NCBI GenBank assembly: GCA_910577325.1
Contig: CAJTMR010000013.1
Location: 1-64,000, forward strand
Reading direction: 5' to 3'
DNA from: an uncultured Parabacteroides sp.
Lineage (GTDB): Bacteria > Bacteroidota > Bacteroidia > Bacteroidales > Tannerellaceae
Length of the DNA: 64,000 bases
Positions 38,568 to 47,704 of this stretch are shown here, one piece after another. The notes below the pieces were generated by a model that did no database searches, was not told where the DNA came from, and saw only the letters and a list, made by a program, of their open reading frames with translations. The position numbers were made by a program, and so were the translations under genes. Numbering within the stretch: position 1 is the first letter of the stretch; each line of letters starts with the position of its first letter.

Positions 38568-41500
38568 TTATTTTTGTATTTGTGTTTTCTCGATCTCATC
38601 CAAGTAACCGCAAGCCACTTCTACTGTTGGAACATTCTTGATCACGATACTGCGTTTACCGTTTTGTTCGCGAAGCGTACATTCACGCGGATGCTTTTGG
38701 ATGAAGCCGAGCAGTTTGTCGAACGCTTCACTCTCATAATAGGGACTTTCGGAGTTGCTGACGAGAAAGATGCTCATCTGCCCTTTTTTCAAAATGACTT
38801 TTTCCATACCCAACGTTTTTGCTATGCGGCGGAGGCGAACGACACGGATCAACTCTTTTCCTTCTTTCGGTACTTTTCCGAAACGGTCTTTGAGGCGCTC
38901 GGTAAAAGCAAGGATGTCGCGCTCTTCCTCCATCTTGTCCAATTCGCGGTAGAGAGAGACGCGCTCGGAATCGTTCGGGATATAGGTCGGTGAAAACAAC
39001 AATTCCAGGTCGCTTTCGATATAGGTCTCACGAACATATTCGCTACCAGTATCGGATCGCTTTTCAGTGGGATCGGAATACAGTTCGGCAAATTCTTCCG
39101 CTTTCAGTTCGTCAACAGCTTCTTCCAGTATCTTCTGGTACGTCTCATAGCCCAAATCGGCGATGAAGCCGCTTTGTTCGGCTCCTAACATATTACCGGC
39201 TCCTCGGATGTCGAGGTCCTGCATGGCGATATGGATGCCGCTTCCCAGTTCTGAGAAATTTTCGATCGCCTGCAAACGGCGGCGTGCTTCTTGTGTAAGG
39301 CTTGACAGAGGTGGAGAGAGGAGGTAGCAGAATGCTTTTCGGTTACTTCGCCCGACGCGGCCACGTAATTGATGTAGATCAGACAATCCGAACTGTTGTG
39401 CATTGTTGATGATAATCGTATTTGCATTCGGCACGTCGATACCGCTCTCCACAATGCTCGTGGCGATCAGTACGTCGTATTCGTAATTGACGAAGTCCAG
39501 AATGATCTTTTCCAGCTTGTCCGGCTCCATCTGTCCGTGCCCGACAACGATACGGGCATCCGGTACTTCGCGTTTAACAAGCGTTTCCATTTCATAAATG
39601 TTCTGGATGCGGTTGTTGATGAAAAAGACCTGTCCGTTACGACTCATTTCGAAGTTTATGGCTTCGCGGATGATGTCAGGATTAAAACGTTCCACCTCTG
39701 TTTGAACCGGGTAGCGGTTGGGTGGGGGAGTCGTGATACTTGAAAGGTCACGAGCTCCCATCAATGAAAATTGCAAAGTACGGGGAATCGGCGTAGCAGT
39801 CATGGTGAGTGTGTCGACGTTGGCTTTCAGTTGCCGCAGTTTCTCTTTGACAGATACGCCGAATTTCTGTTCCTCGTCGATAATCAGCAGGCCGAGGTCT
39901 TTGAATGTGACATCTTTTCCGACGATACGATGTGTACCGATGATAATATTGATTTTTCCCTCCTTCAAGTCTTTTAAAGTTTCCCTTATTTCTTTCGCCG
40001 TACGTGCTCGGCTGATATATTCGATTTGGCAAGGAAAATTCTTCAGTCGTTCGGAGAATGTTTGGTAATGCTGGAATGCCAATACCGTAGTAGGGACCAA
40101 TACGGCCACTTGCTTGTTGTCCGAAACGGCTTTGAAAGCAGCACGGATGGCTACCTCTGTTTTTCCAAAACCCACGTCTCCGCAGATCAGGCGGTCCATC
40201 GGACGGTCTTTCTCCATGTCGTTTTTTACATCGGCTGTCGCTTTCATTTGGTCCGGGGTGTCTTCGTAAATGAAGCTGGCTTCCAGTTCATGCTGCATGA
40301 AACTGTCGGGACTATAAGCAAAGCCCTTTTCCTGTTTTCGTTTAGAGTAGAGAAGGATCAGGTCGCGGGCGATATCTTTTACTTTTAATTTGGTGCGTTC
40401 CTTCATCTTCTCCCAAACTCCCGTTCCGAGTTTGCTTAGCTTGGGTGGCTCCCCGCTATCCTTGCCCTTGTACTTGGACAGCTTGTGAAGCGAGTGGATG
40501 CTGACGAATATGATGTCGTTGTTCTGATAAACCAGTTTGATGGCTTCCTGTATTTTTCCATTCGCTTCCGTACGAACCAGCCCACCGAATTGTGCGACAC
40601 CATGATCGATATGTACGATATAGTCGCCAGTTGTGAATTGATTCAACTCTTTTAGTGACAGAGAGAGTTTCCCGCTTCTTGCCTTGTCGCTTTTCAGGTT
40701 GAATTTATGGAAACGGTCGAATAACTGGTGATCCGTGAACAGGCAAACACGTAAAGTCTCATCAGCGAATCCCTCATGTATAGTCTTGTTGATGGAAGTA
40801 AAAGGAATATTGTCTCCCCGGTCTTCGAAGATAGCACGAATACGGGCTGCTTGCTTTTCTACGTCACTCAGTATATATAATGTATAGCCATCTTCTAAAT
40901 ATTTGTGGAAGGATTGGCTTACCAAATCGAAATTTTTGTGATAGATTGGTTGTGCTTCCATTAAGAAAGTCAAGATGGCATCGGCTATTCCTGTTGGGCG
41001 TGTGCCGAAATGAAGGCGACGGAAATTGATTGCCGCATGTAGAAAATCCTCTCCGGTAATTAATTTGGCCCGCAGTTGTCCGATGTCGGCAAACGATTCT
41101 TCGTCTCCGATGATCGGCTCTTCATTCCAGATACTGTCGATACGTTCTTTTACCCATGCCAAGTCTTTGCAAGCAAGCAGCGTTTCAGACGGCAATGAAT
41201 CTAACAGAGATGAATTGGCCCGATTCCCTTTTGTCATTTCAGGCACGATATAGATACTATCCAGCTTTTCTTTGGATAGCTGTGTCTCTACATCGAACGA
41301 ACGGATGGTCTCTACTTCGTTGCCAAAGAAGTCGATACGATAAGGGAATTCGTACGAGAACGAGAACACGTCCAAGATGCTGCCGCGCACCGCATACTGT
41401 CCCGGCTCATAAACATAATCTACCTGCTCGAAACCATATTCGTCCAGTACATCAGAAACAAACATATTGTCCAACTTCTCACTTACACTGATCTTTAGCG

Positions 41501-41948
41501 TATTTTCTTTTAGGATCTTCTGTGAAATCACTTTTTCCGCCAATGCGTCCGGATAGGTGACAATGACAAAAGAAGTGGCCGGGTCTTGTAACGTACTGAG
41601 AACTTCTGTTCGCAGGATTTCATTGGCCGGGTCTACGTGTCCGTACTTGATGGCACGCCGATAACCAGAGGGAAAGAAATAGATTCCGTCGCCTCCGGTA
41701 AGTTGTACCAGGTCATGATAAAAGTAACCGGCTTCTTCCAAGTCATTTAACACACACACATAGTTCCCCCTTCTTTTAAGAAAGAGAGAAGCTATTGTCA
41801 TTGCGGCCCCTGAACCGTTTAGCCCTTTCAGAAATATATTGCGGGACGTTTTGTTGTTTAACAGGGTATTTAACGCCACCACTTGCGGATGGGTGGCGTA
41901 TTGTTTTAGTAAATCTTGTACCTCCAATGTGATATGTTCTTTTCGCAA
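38568..41948 (-). CDS. mfd: Transcription-repair coupling factor Mfd
   Basis: A 1,126-residue SF2 translocase that removes stalled RNA polymerase and recruits UvrA. The N-terminal UvrB-like part has FLKGLNGSGAAMTIASLFL. The polymerase-interacting Tudor domain follows ELNQFTTGDYIVHIDHGVAQ. The RecG-like motor has Walker A ICGDVGFGKTEVAIRAAF, DEEQ box LLIIDEEQKFGV, TATPIPRTL and motif VI QLRGRVGRSNRKAFCYL. The C-terminal TRCF domain closes it. No ATG starts the frame. A TTG at 41948 lies inside a -7 box (41946-41953), so the TTG at 41927 (LEVQDLLKQYATHP) is the likelier start. Confidence 0.96.
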   Translation of the reverse strand: MRKEHITLEVQDLLKQYATHPQVVALNTLLNNKTSRNIFLKGLNGSGAAMTIASLFLKRRGNYVCVLNDLEEAGYFYHDLVQLTGGDGIYFFPSGYRRAIKYGHVDPANEILRTEVLSTLQDPATSFVIVTYPDALAEKVISQKILKENTLKISVSEKLDNMFVSDVLDEYGFEQVDYVYEPGQYAVRGSILDVFSFSYEFPYRIDFFGNEVETIRSFDVETQLSKEKLDSIYIVPEMTKGNRANSSLLDSLPSETLLACKDLAWVKERIDSIWNEEPIIGDEESFADIGQLRAKLITGEDFLHAAINFRRLHFGTRPTGIADAILTFLMEAQPIYHKNFDLVSQSFHKYLEDGYTLYILSDVEKQAARIRAIFEDRGDNIPFTSINKTIHEGFADETLRVCLFTDHQLFDRFHKFNLKSDKARSGKLSLSLKELNQFTTGDYIVHIDHGVAQFGGLVRTEANGKIQEAIKLVYQNNDIIFVSIHSLHKLSKYKGKDSGEPPKLSKLGTGVWEKMKERTKLKVKDIARDLILLYSKRKQEKGFAYSPDSFMQHELEASFIYEDTPDQMKATADVKNDMEKDRPMDRLICGDVGFGKTEVAIRAAFKAVSDNKQVAVLVPTTVLAFQHYQTFSERLKNFPCQIEYISRARTAKEIRETLKDLKEGKINIIIGTHRIVGKDVTFKDLGLLIIDEEQKFGVSVKEKLRQLKANVDTLTMTATPIPRTLQFSLMGARDLSSITTPPPNRYPVQTEVERFNPDIIREAINFEMSRNGQVFFINNRIQNIYEMETLVKREVPDARIVVGHGQMEPDKLEKIILDFVNYEYDVLIATSIVESGIDVPNANTIIINNAQQFGLSDLHQLRGRVGRSNRKAFCYLLSPPLSSLTQEARRRLQAIENFSELGSGIHIAMQDLDIRGAGNMLGAEQSGFIADLGYETYQKILEEAVDELKAEEFAELYSDPTEKRSDTGSEYVRETYIESDLELLFSPTYIPNDSERVSLYRELDKMEEERDILAFTERLKDRFGKVPKEGKELIRVVRLRRIAKTLGMEKVILKKGQMSIFLVSNSESPYYESEAFDKLLGFIQKHPRECTLREQNGKRSIVIKNVPTVEVACGYLDEIEKTQIQK

Positions 41949-41953
41949 AGGTA
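41946..41953 (-). promoter_or_regulatory. mfd promoter -7 box
   Basis: The minus strand reads TACCTTTG. Transcription from it would begin near 41940, giving a very short leader before a TTG start at 41927. Confidence 0.65.
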
Positions 41954-42035
41954 GAGTTTTTGTTCAAAATAGTAAATATGCATAGTATTAAATCAATTAA
42001 AATATGTACCTTCGCCCTACAAATTTAGAAGGATT

Positions 42036-42794
42036 ATGTCAGACAGTATTGTTATTATTCCCACGTATAACGAGAAGGAGAATATAGAAAATATTATTCG
42101 GGTTGTATTTGGGTTGGAGAAAGAATTTCATATTTTGATTATAGATGATGGATCGCCCGATGGTACGGCAGAGATTGTAAAACGACTCCAAAAAGAGTTC
42201 TCCGAACGTCTTTTTATGGTGGAACGCAAAGGCAAGTTAGGACTTGGCACGGCTTATATCTGCGGGTTCAAGTGGGCAATAGAGCATAGGTATGATTTTA
42301 TATTTGAAATGGATGCGGATTTCAGTCATAATCCGAATGATCTTCTCAAATTATATGCAGCCTGTACGGAGCAGGGTGGCGATGTTGCAGTCGGTTCCCG
42401 CTACTGCAACGGTGTGAATGTCGTGAATTGGCCGTTAGGCCGCGTGTTGATGTCTTACTATGCTTCTGTCTATGTCCGTTTTGTTACCGGAATGAAAGTT
42501 CAAGATACAACAGCCGGTTTCAAATGCTACCGTCGTGAGGTGCTTGAAACAATTGATTTAGATCGTATCCATTTCAAAGGATATGCGTTCCAGATAGAAA
42601 TGAAGTTTACGGCATACAAGTGTGGTTATAAGATAGTGGAAGTCCCCATTATTTTTATTAACCGTGTATTAGGTACTTCCAAGATGAACTCATCTATTTT
42701 CGGGGAGGCATTGTTTGGTGTCTTGAAATTGAAATGGTGGAGTCTGTTCCGTAAATACCCTAAAAAAAGAAGCCGGAAAGCGATTGTTGGATAA
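42036..42794 (+). CDS. Polyprenol-phosphate mannosyltransferase-like GT2 enzyme
   Basis: A 252-residue GT2 enzyme of the dolichol-phosphate mannose synthase (DPM1) type: VIIPTYNEKENIENIIRVVF, ILIIDDGSPDGTAEIV, the metal-binding FEMDADFSHNP, GSRYCNGVNVVNWPLGR, TAGFKCYRREVLE and the RVLGTSKMNSSIFGEA tail. It lacks C-terminal membrane helices, as does soluble DPM1. It would transfer a sugar from a nucleotide donor to undecaprenyl phosphate for periplasmic glycosylation. Monocistronic. Confidence 0.92.
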   Translation: MSDSIVIIPTYNEKENIENIIRVVFGLEKEFHILIIDDGSPDGTAEIVKRLQKEFSERLFMVERKGKLGLGTAYICGFKWAIEHRYDFIFEMDADFSHNPNDLLKLYAACTEQGGDVAVGSRYCNGVNVVNWPLGRVLMSYYASVYVRFVTGMKVQDTTAGFKCYRREVLETIDLDRIHFKGYAFQIEMKFTAYKCGYKIVEVPIIFINRVLGTSKMNSSIFGEALFGVLKLKWWSLFRKYPKKRSRKAIVG

Positions 42795-43042
42795 TTTATG
42801 TAGTAATTAAAGGAGTTGTGGCGTAATATCTATGTTTACGTTTCTGTCTCTTTTTATTACTTTTTGTATCTGCAATGTTTTATATGATAACTATGAAACA
42901 AGAATTTCATGCCTGTGAAACAAAGATTTAATGGGCATGGAATTCTTATTCATTCGTCTCATTAAAATATATGCCTATCCTCACTGATTTCCTGTAGCTC
43001 TTAATTTATTGAAAAAAGCACCAAAGGAATCGCAAAATAATG

Positions 43043-43050
43043 TATATTTG
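43043..43050 (+). promoter_or_regulatory. Promoter -7 box of the phospho-signalling island
   Basis: TATATTTG, 35 bp before the LytTR gene. The 290 bp between 42795 and 43084 hold no gene. Confidence 0.6.
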
Positions 43051-43084
43051 TGCAGAGATGATGAACGAATAAACAATATCTACT

Positions 43085-43477
43085 ATGGAGCGGTATTTAA
43101 TAATTAAGACGAGAGATGAATTGTTGCGCATTAAAATAGGGCAGATCCTTTATTTTGAAGCTGATAGGAATTATACCAAATTGCTATTATCTAATGGGAT
43201 TCAATTCACATTTGCAATCAATATAGGAAAAATTGAAGAAATATTGGAGAGACAGGTGGCCGGCTGTAACACGATTTTGATGCGTGTAGGCAAGAGTCAT
43301 ATTATCAATAAAAATCATATCTTACAAATAAACTTGCCTAAGCAGAAGCTGCTATTACTGACACACGATGGCAAACCGCGGGAACTGGTGATATCTAAGG
43401 ACCCATTGAAGGTTTTGAAAGATACACTCGAAAAGGAAATTGGAAAACCTGAAGAACCAAAAGTTGTTACGGAATGA
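43085..43477 (+). CDS. Stand-alone LytTR DNA-binding protein
   Basis: A 130-residue protein made almost only of a LytTR domain (about residues 5-105): DELLRIKIGQILYFEADRNY, TKLLLSNGIQFTFAINIGKI, the family's R-V-H/S-K motif as LMRVGKSHIINKNHI. There is no receiver domain, so its activity must be set by a partner protein rather than by a two-component phosphotransfer. It heads the island and overlaps the FHA gene as ATGA, which makes it the obvious transcriptional output of the FHA/kinase/phosphatase set. Confidence 0.85.
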   Translation: MERYLIIKTRDELLRIKIGQILYFEADRNYTKLLLSNGIQFTFAINIGKIEEILERQVAGCNTILMRVGKSHIINKNHILQINLPKQKLLLLTHDGKPRELVISKDPLKVLKDTLEKEIGKPEEPKVVTE

Positions 43478-44127
43478 TTATTAAGATAGGAAAGGCAAGT
43501 GATAATGATTTTGTGGTAAATGATCCTCATGTAAGCCGGTATCATACAAAGTTGGTCCGTGAAGAGGGGGAATGTTGGCTACTTGAAGATTTGGGGTCGA
43601 CAAACGGAACATTTGTCAATGGTGTTCAGATTGTTAAAAAACGAATTACTCCCAGCGATACGATCAAACTGGGAAATGATTATGTGTTAAATATTTCCGA
43701 AGTCTTGAAGTCCAACAATGATTATACCGAAGAGTTTGCAACATTGAAGCAAGTATATGATAATTACATTCAAGCAAAGGTTAAGATACAATCTTCTAAT
43801 CAATTTAAAACCAGACTTTTCCAATCTCTTCCATTTGCTCTTCCCGGTGTAGTGGGGGTGGTAATTGGTTTTCTTGGGAAAGGAAGCTTGGGATTGTTTG
43901 GGTTAAGTCTGTTTATCACGATCTGCGCCCCAGCAGTCGGTATCTATCTGGGTGCGAAACAGTCGGCTAAGATTCCGCAATTGCTGCAAGATTTGACCAA
44001 TCAATTCAAAATCGATTATGTTTGTCCCAAGTGCGGAACGTTTTTAGGTGAAATACCTTGGGAATCATTGCGCAACAGAAAACAATGCCCGATGTCTTCC
44101 TGTAAGGCTAAATGGGTGAGCAAGTAG
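43474..44127 (+). CDS. FHA-domain membrane protein with C-terminal zinc ribbon
   Basis: A 217-residue protein. The N-terminal FHA domain (residues 1-75) has the phosphothreonine-binding signature IGKASDNDFVVNDPHVSRYH ... LEDLGSTNGTFVNG. A polar linker is followed by two hydrophobic helices (about 110-160, FALPGVVGVVIGFLGKGSLG, LFGLSLFITICAPAVGIYLG). The C-terminal ribbon is CPKCGTFLGE ... CPMSSCKAKW (four cysteines, about 186-213). It is an inner-membrane adaptor that could bring phosphorylated partners to the membrane. Coupled to the LytTR gene. Confidence 0.87.
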   Translation: MIIKIGKASDNDFVVNDPHVSRYHTKLVREEGECWLLEDLGSTNGTFVNGVQIVKKRITPSDTIKLGNDYVLNISEVLKSNNDYTEEFATLKQVYDNYIQAKVKIQSSNQFKTRLFQSLPFALPGVVGVVIGFLGKGSLGLFGLSLFITICAPAVGIYLGAKQSAKIPQLLQDLTNQFKIDYVCPKCGTFLGEIPWESLRNRKQCPMSSCKAKWVSK

Positions 44128-44203
44128 GATTCTGTTTCATATACTAAAAGTAATACTTTTGTACAGTAAACCCAAACATTTGATTATAAGGAACTGTTTT
44201 GTA

Positions 44204-44233
44204 TTTGGGTGTCAGTCTGTTTCCTTACTTTTG
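44204..44233 (+). promoter_or_regulatory. Internal promoter before the acidic protein gene
   Basis: -33 TTTG (44204-44207) and -7 TACTTTTG (44226-44233) stand 18 bp apart, 30 bp before the ATG at 44263. ACCCAAA (44169-44175) pairs with TTTGGGT (44204-44210) across the -33 element, a possible operator. Confidence 0.65.
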
Positions 44234-44262
44234 TGTCCAAAAATTTAATTAAAACATTATTT

Positions 44263-44502
44263 ATGCAAGAAGAAGATTACACATTTGTGACTTTAGACAG
44301 TGACGATGCAATGCTGCTCGATGCTGTTATCGTAGATGTGGACGGGGGAAGCGACTTGTTGGATGTTGTAATGATTGATGAAGATATTGATACTTCTGAT
44401 TTTATTACATTATCCGATGACACTATTATGTTGTCTGATGCAGACATGCAGGATGCATATTCAACCGATGTTGACGGATCTGATATATCGTTTATCTTAT
44501 GA
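44263..44502 (+). CDS. Small acidic Ser/Thr/Asp-rich protein
   Basis: A 79-residue protein, MQEEDYTFVTLDSDDAMLLD onward, with roughly a third Asp/Glu and no Lys or Arg after the start. Two related segments are visible: TLDSDDAMLLDA and TLSDDTIMLSDA, and TxxD/SxxD pairs recur throughout. I know no family for it. Its place between two FHA genes, a phosphatase and a kinase, with its own promoter, makes it a good candidate for a phosphorylated partner of this system; this is inference. It overlaps the next gene as ATGA. The longer frame upstream has no support given the promoter. Confidence 0.75.
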   Translation: MQEEDYTFVTLDSDDAMLLDAVIVDVDGGSDLLDVVMIDEDIDTSDFITLSDDTIMLSDADMQDAYSTDVDGSDISFIL

Positions 44503-45014
44503 TTTCCGTTAAATGTCCACATTGTCATGTTGGGTTAAAGGTAGACGAGGGGAAAATTCCCCTCGATATCACCTCTTTCAAATGCCCGAAGTGCAAGCAA
44601 CCGATTCCTGTCTCTTTGCTTTCTACGGAGAAAGGATGTGCCGGATCTGAATCGGAAACGGTTCTGATACAGCCTCTTCGTCTGACAACCGGACATCTCT
44701 CTGTAATTGCAAATGCTGATACACCGGAGCAAATCTTCCCCCTTCAGGAAGGGGTTTATGTCATCGGACGAAAATCCAACACATCAACTGCTACGATTGG
44801 CATTGTAACGGCTGATAAATCAATGAGCCGGGAACATATCCGGATCGAGGTGAAAAAAGATGCCAAAGGTGGCTATAAACATTATCTTTCTGACAATAAT
44901 AGTAAAAATCATACGTTATATAATAGCAATTACTTAGAGAATGGGGAAATTGTCATACTCAATAATAATGATGAAATTATTATTGGCCGTACAGTTCTCC
45001 GGTTTAATGAATAA
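44499..45014 (+). CDS. Zinc-ribbon/FHA-domain protein
   Basis: A 171-residue soluble protein. It has an N-terminal MJ0042-type zinc ribbon (CPHCHVGLKV ... CPKCKQP, residues about 5-36) and a C-terminal FHA domain (about 70-170) with YVIGRKSNTSTATIGI, MSREHIRIEV, LSDNNSKNHTLYNSNYLENG and IIIGRTVLRF. The FHA domain has the conserved R and S..H residues for phosphothreonine binding. The middle has no membrane segment. It probably reads a phosphorylation mark set by the kinase at 45877-47697. Confidence 0.88.
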   Translation: MISVKCPHCHVGLKVDEGKIPLDITSFKCPKCKQPIPVSLLSTEKGCAGSESETVLIQPLRLTTGHLSVIANADTPEQIFPLQEGVYVIGRKSNTSTATIGIVTADKSMSREHIRIEVKKDAKGGYKHYLSDNNSKNHTLYNSNYLENGEIVILNNNDEIIIGRTVLRFNE

Positions 45015-45028
45015 AAATAGTCTATGCT

Positions 45029-45832
45029 ATGGATATAACGATCGGCAAACCTTGGGCGGTCAGCGAAAAAGGAGGCAGATTGAATAACGAAGATTCTGTC
45101 TTTCCTTTACCGGAAACGGCAAATTCCAATCAAAAGTTGTTTTTGGTATGTGATGGTGTTGGGGGCGCAGAAAAAGGGGAGATTGCAAGTTCTTTGGCTT
45201 GTGAAGCTTTTCAGACTTTTTTTTCAATTTTTCGCGAAGGTGAGCCGAATGTAGATTTTGTAAATAAAGCGATTCGTTATACTGAAGCACGTTTTGATGG
45301 TTATATGGCAATTCATCCGGAGACCAAAGGAATGGCTACTACGTTGACTATGATTTTTGTAGGTGTGACAGGCATAACCTTGGCGCACGTGGGGGACAGT
45401 CGGATTTACCATTTCCGGAAGGGAGAAATCTTGTACCAGACAGAAGATCATTCATTGGTCAATTCGTTGGTGAAATTGGGGAAAATCACTCGCGAAGAAG
45501 CTATGCGTCATCCGCAGCGGAATGTAATCATACGGGCTATCCAAGGGACCACTCATCCAACGGAGATTGATGTCGTACTTTTGAACGATATCAAGGCGGG
45601 TGACTATTTGTTCATGTGTTCGGATGGAGTACTTGAACGTCTTAATAATAAAGACCTTTCTAATATATTCAAGTATTCCAGTGGTTCGGAAGAGATTAAA
45701 AATGCAATCATGTCCGCTTGCAGCGGGAAAACACGTGATAACTTTTCTTTTTATATCATACCTATACAAAATGTGTTAGATTCCACAGGATTTAAGCAAA
45801 ATATTCTTTCTTTCCTTTATTCTTTTATATAA
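45029..45832 (+). CDS. PP2C-type Ser/Thr protein phosphatase
   Basis: A 267-residue metal-dependent phosphatase. The motifs in order are RLNNEDS (motif 1, metal-binding D), LFLVCDGVGGAEKGEIAS (motif 2), GMATTLTMIFV, LAHVGDSRIYHF, LTxDHS-like QTEDHSLVNSLV, and YLFMCSDGVLERLNNKDLSN, with the closing TRDNFSFYIIPI. All aspartates expected for the two-metal centre are present. The product reverses the kinase and follows 15 bp after the FHA gene. PP2C/STPK/FHA triads are well-known bacterial signalling sets. Confidence 0.95.
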   Translation: MDITIGKPWAVSEKGGRLNNEDSVFPLPETANSNQKLFLVCDGVGGAEKGEIASSLACEAFQTFFSIFREGEPNVDFVNKAIRYTEARFDGYMAIHPETKGMATTLTMIFVGVTGITLAHVGDSRIYHFRKGEILYQTEDHSLVNSLVKLGKITREEAMRHPQRNVIIRAIQGTTHPTEIDVVLLNDIKAGDYLFMCSDGVLERLNNKDLSNIFKYSSGSEEIKNAIMSACSGKTRDNFSFYIIPIQNVLDSTGFKQNILSFLYSFI

Positions 45833-45876
45833 ATAACGTAATTTTGGCAGATTAATAGAATTCGCATAGTATAGTT

Positions 45877-47697
45877 ATGAATTTGCCAAACGGACATATT
45901 CTTCAGAATGGAAAATATCGGATCACTCATGTAATTGGTCAGGGCGGCTTTGGTATAACATACAAAGGCGTTTGGTGTACGGAAGTGAAGGGTTCGTTAG
46001 GAACTGTGCAAACAGAGGTGCCTATTTGTATAAAAGAATATTTTTTTAAAGACTATTGTTACAGGGAATCAGAATCATTTGCTGTCAAGGTGCATTCCGA
46101 GACAGGAAGAATTCTTTTCGATAAATTCAAAGAGAAACTGATTAAGGAAGCCAAGATACTTTCTGAAGTCCAACATCCCCATATAGTGAATGTGCTGGAA
46201 GTTTTCGAAGAAAACGGTACGGGTTATATTGCCATGGAATATATTTCTGGTTGTTCACTCAAACACATAATGGACAAGGAAGGTGTATTGCTGGAACCGA
46301 AAGTTCTCCGATGTGTTCACCAAATTGGAAAAGCACTCCAATTTGTACACGAAAAGAACATTCTTCATTTAGATATCAAACCCAGCAATATTCTGATTGA
46401 CTTGTCAGGGAAAGCGCGTCTGATCGATTTCGGTGTAAGTAAGCGATACGATATTGAGCAGCAGGAAACAAGTACGACCATGCTTACCTTATCAAAAGGA
46501 TTTGCCTCGATTGAACAATACGATAACGAAGGGACACAAAGTTTTTCTCCCTGTCCGGATATATATTCGCTTGGTGCCACCATGTATAACCTTTTAACGG
46601 GAAAGATTCCGACCGAATCTATTTTGCGGGCAACACGTCCTTTGCAAAAACCGTCGGAACTGAACAAGGATATATCTCCTAAGACAGAAGCCGTCATAAT
46701 CAGAGCAATGCAAATTATTCCGGCCGATCGTTTCCAAACAGTAGATGAAATGATGGCTGCATTAAATTTTCCTGCGGAAGAAGAAACTCCTGCTAATGAT
46801 TTGCAAAATACAAACGGGCAGGAAGCGGATGATGAGATAACGGTCATACATCCAAATGGGCAATCTTCTCAGAATGAGGAAGACGAAGATCGTACGATTG
46901 TAAACAGCGAAGAGATTGTTTCTCAATTCCGCAAGAAAAAAAGAAAAGGGAGGATGATATTTGTGGTTATTACAATATTTGCTTGCGTAGGGTCTATTGT
47001 TGGTTTTCTGATGCAGGGAAACAAAGTTTCCACAAAACCGAATATAACGGAATTGGTCAGTCCAGTGGAAGAGGAGAAAGATTCAGTACAAATGTCTCAA
47101 GAAGCAACTGTTCTCAGGACAAGTGATGAATCTGTGCTTGACGGGGAAGATAGGCAAACGACAATGGATCAACAACCTGAAAAGAGTGTTTCTGAAATCG
47201 TAGATGAACCAAGAAAGCAACTGGATACAATGCAGATCCCGGATGGAAAGAATAAAATAATAATACAGCCAGCACTGCCTACTGTTGAAGAAATTGATGT
47301 GGAATATGACGCTTTAATAGCTTCTGGTAAAGAAAAGATGGATAAAGCTGACTTTACGAATGCAAAAAATGATTTTATGAAAGCGAAAGAAACCAAGTTG
47401 ACAGAAGAGGTTGTGCGTCTTCTGATCTCTTGTGACGAGAAAGAAGCCGACAAACTTTTAGCAGACAAGAAAACTTTGTATGAGATGAAGAAGACATTCG
47501 GAAATTTAACTATTGTTCGAAAGAAATCGACTATGCTCTATGGAGCAATCGATTCGGATGCCAACGAGTGTATTCCTTGTAAATATCGTAATGTCGGTAT
47601 TGCCGAAAATGGCCGTGCTTTTGAACGGGAAGATGGTTTGTATGATATTTATAATATTGATGGTGTATTGATAAATGAAGGATCAACATATTATTAA
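45877..47697 (+). CDS. Membrane Ser/Thr protein kinase with WG-repeat-like tail
   Basis: A 606-residue Hanks-type kinase. The kinase domain spans residues 10-300: G-loop GQGGFG (21-26), ATP-binding Lys K53, catalytic HLDIKPSN with D166 and K168 (HLD instead of HRD), and DFG at D184. The activation segment is Thr/Ser-rich (ETSTTMLTLSKGFASIEQ). A transmembrane helix lies near residues 360-380 (GRMIFVVITIFACVGSIVGF). The periplasmic part is Ser/Glu-rich, then a TPR-like pair (about 475-525) and a WG-like repeat (YGAIDSDANECIPCKYRNVG). It could sense envelope state. The substrate is unknown, but the FHA proteins are likely readers. Confidence 0.93.
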   Translation: MNLPNGHILQNGKYRITHVIGQGGFGITYKGVWCTEVKGSLGTVQTEVPICIKEYFFKDYCYRESESFAVKVHSETGRILFDKFKEKLIKEAKILSEVQHPHIVNVLEVFEENGTGYIAMEYISGCSLKHIMDKEGVLLEPKVLRCVHQIGKALQFVHEKNILHLDIKPSNILIDLSGKARLIDFGVSKRYDIEQQETSTTMLTLSKGFASIEQYDNEGTQSFSPCPDIYSLGATMYNLLTGKIPTESILRATRPLQKPSELNKDISPKTEAVIIRAMQIIPADRFQTVDEMMAALNFPAEEETPANDLQNTNGQEADDEITVIHPNGQSSQNEEDEDRTIVNSEEIVSQFRKKKRKGRMIFVVITIFACVGSIVGFLMQGNKVSTKPNITELVSPVEEEKDSVQMSQEATVLRTSDESVLDGEDRQTTMDQQPEKSVSEIVDEPRKQLDTMQIPDGKNKIIIQPALPTVEEIDVEYDALIASGKEKMDKADFTNAKNDFMKAKETKLTEEVVRLLISCDEKEADKLLADKKTLYEMKKTFGNLTIVRKKSTMLYGAIDSDANECIPCKYRNVGIAENGRAFEREDGLYDIYNIDGVLINEGSTYY

Positions 47698-47704
47698 CGT
47701 GTTT

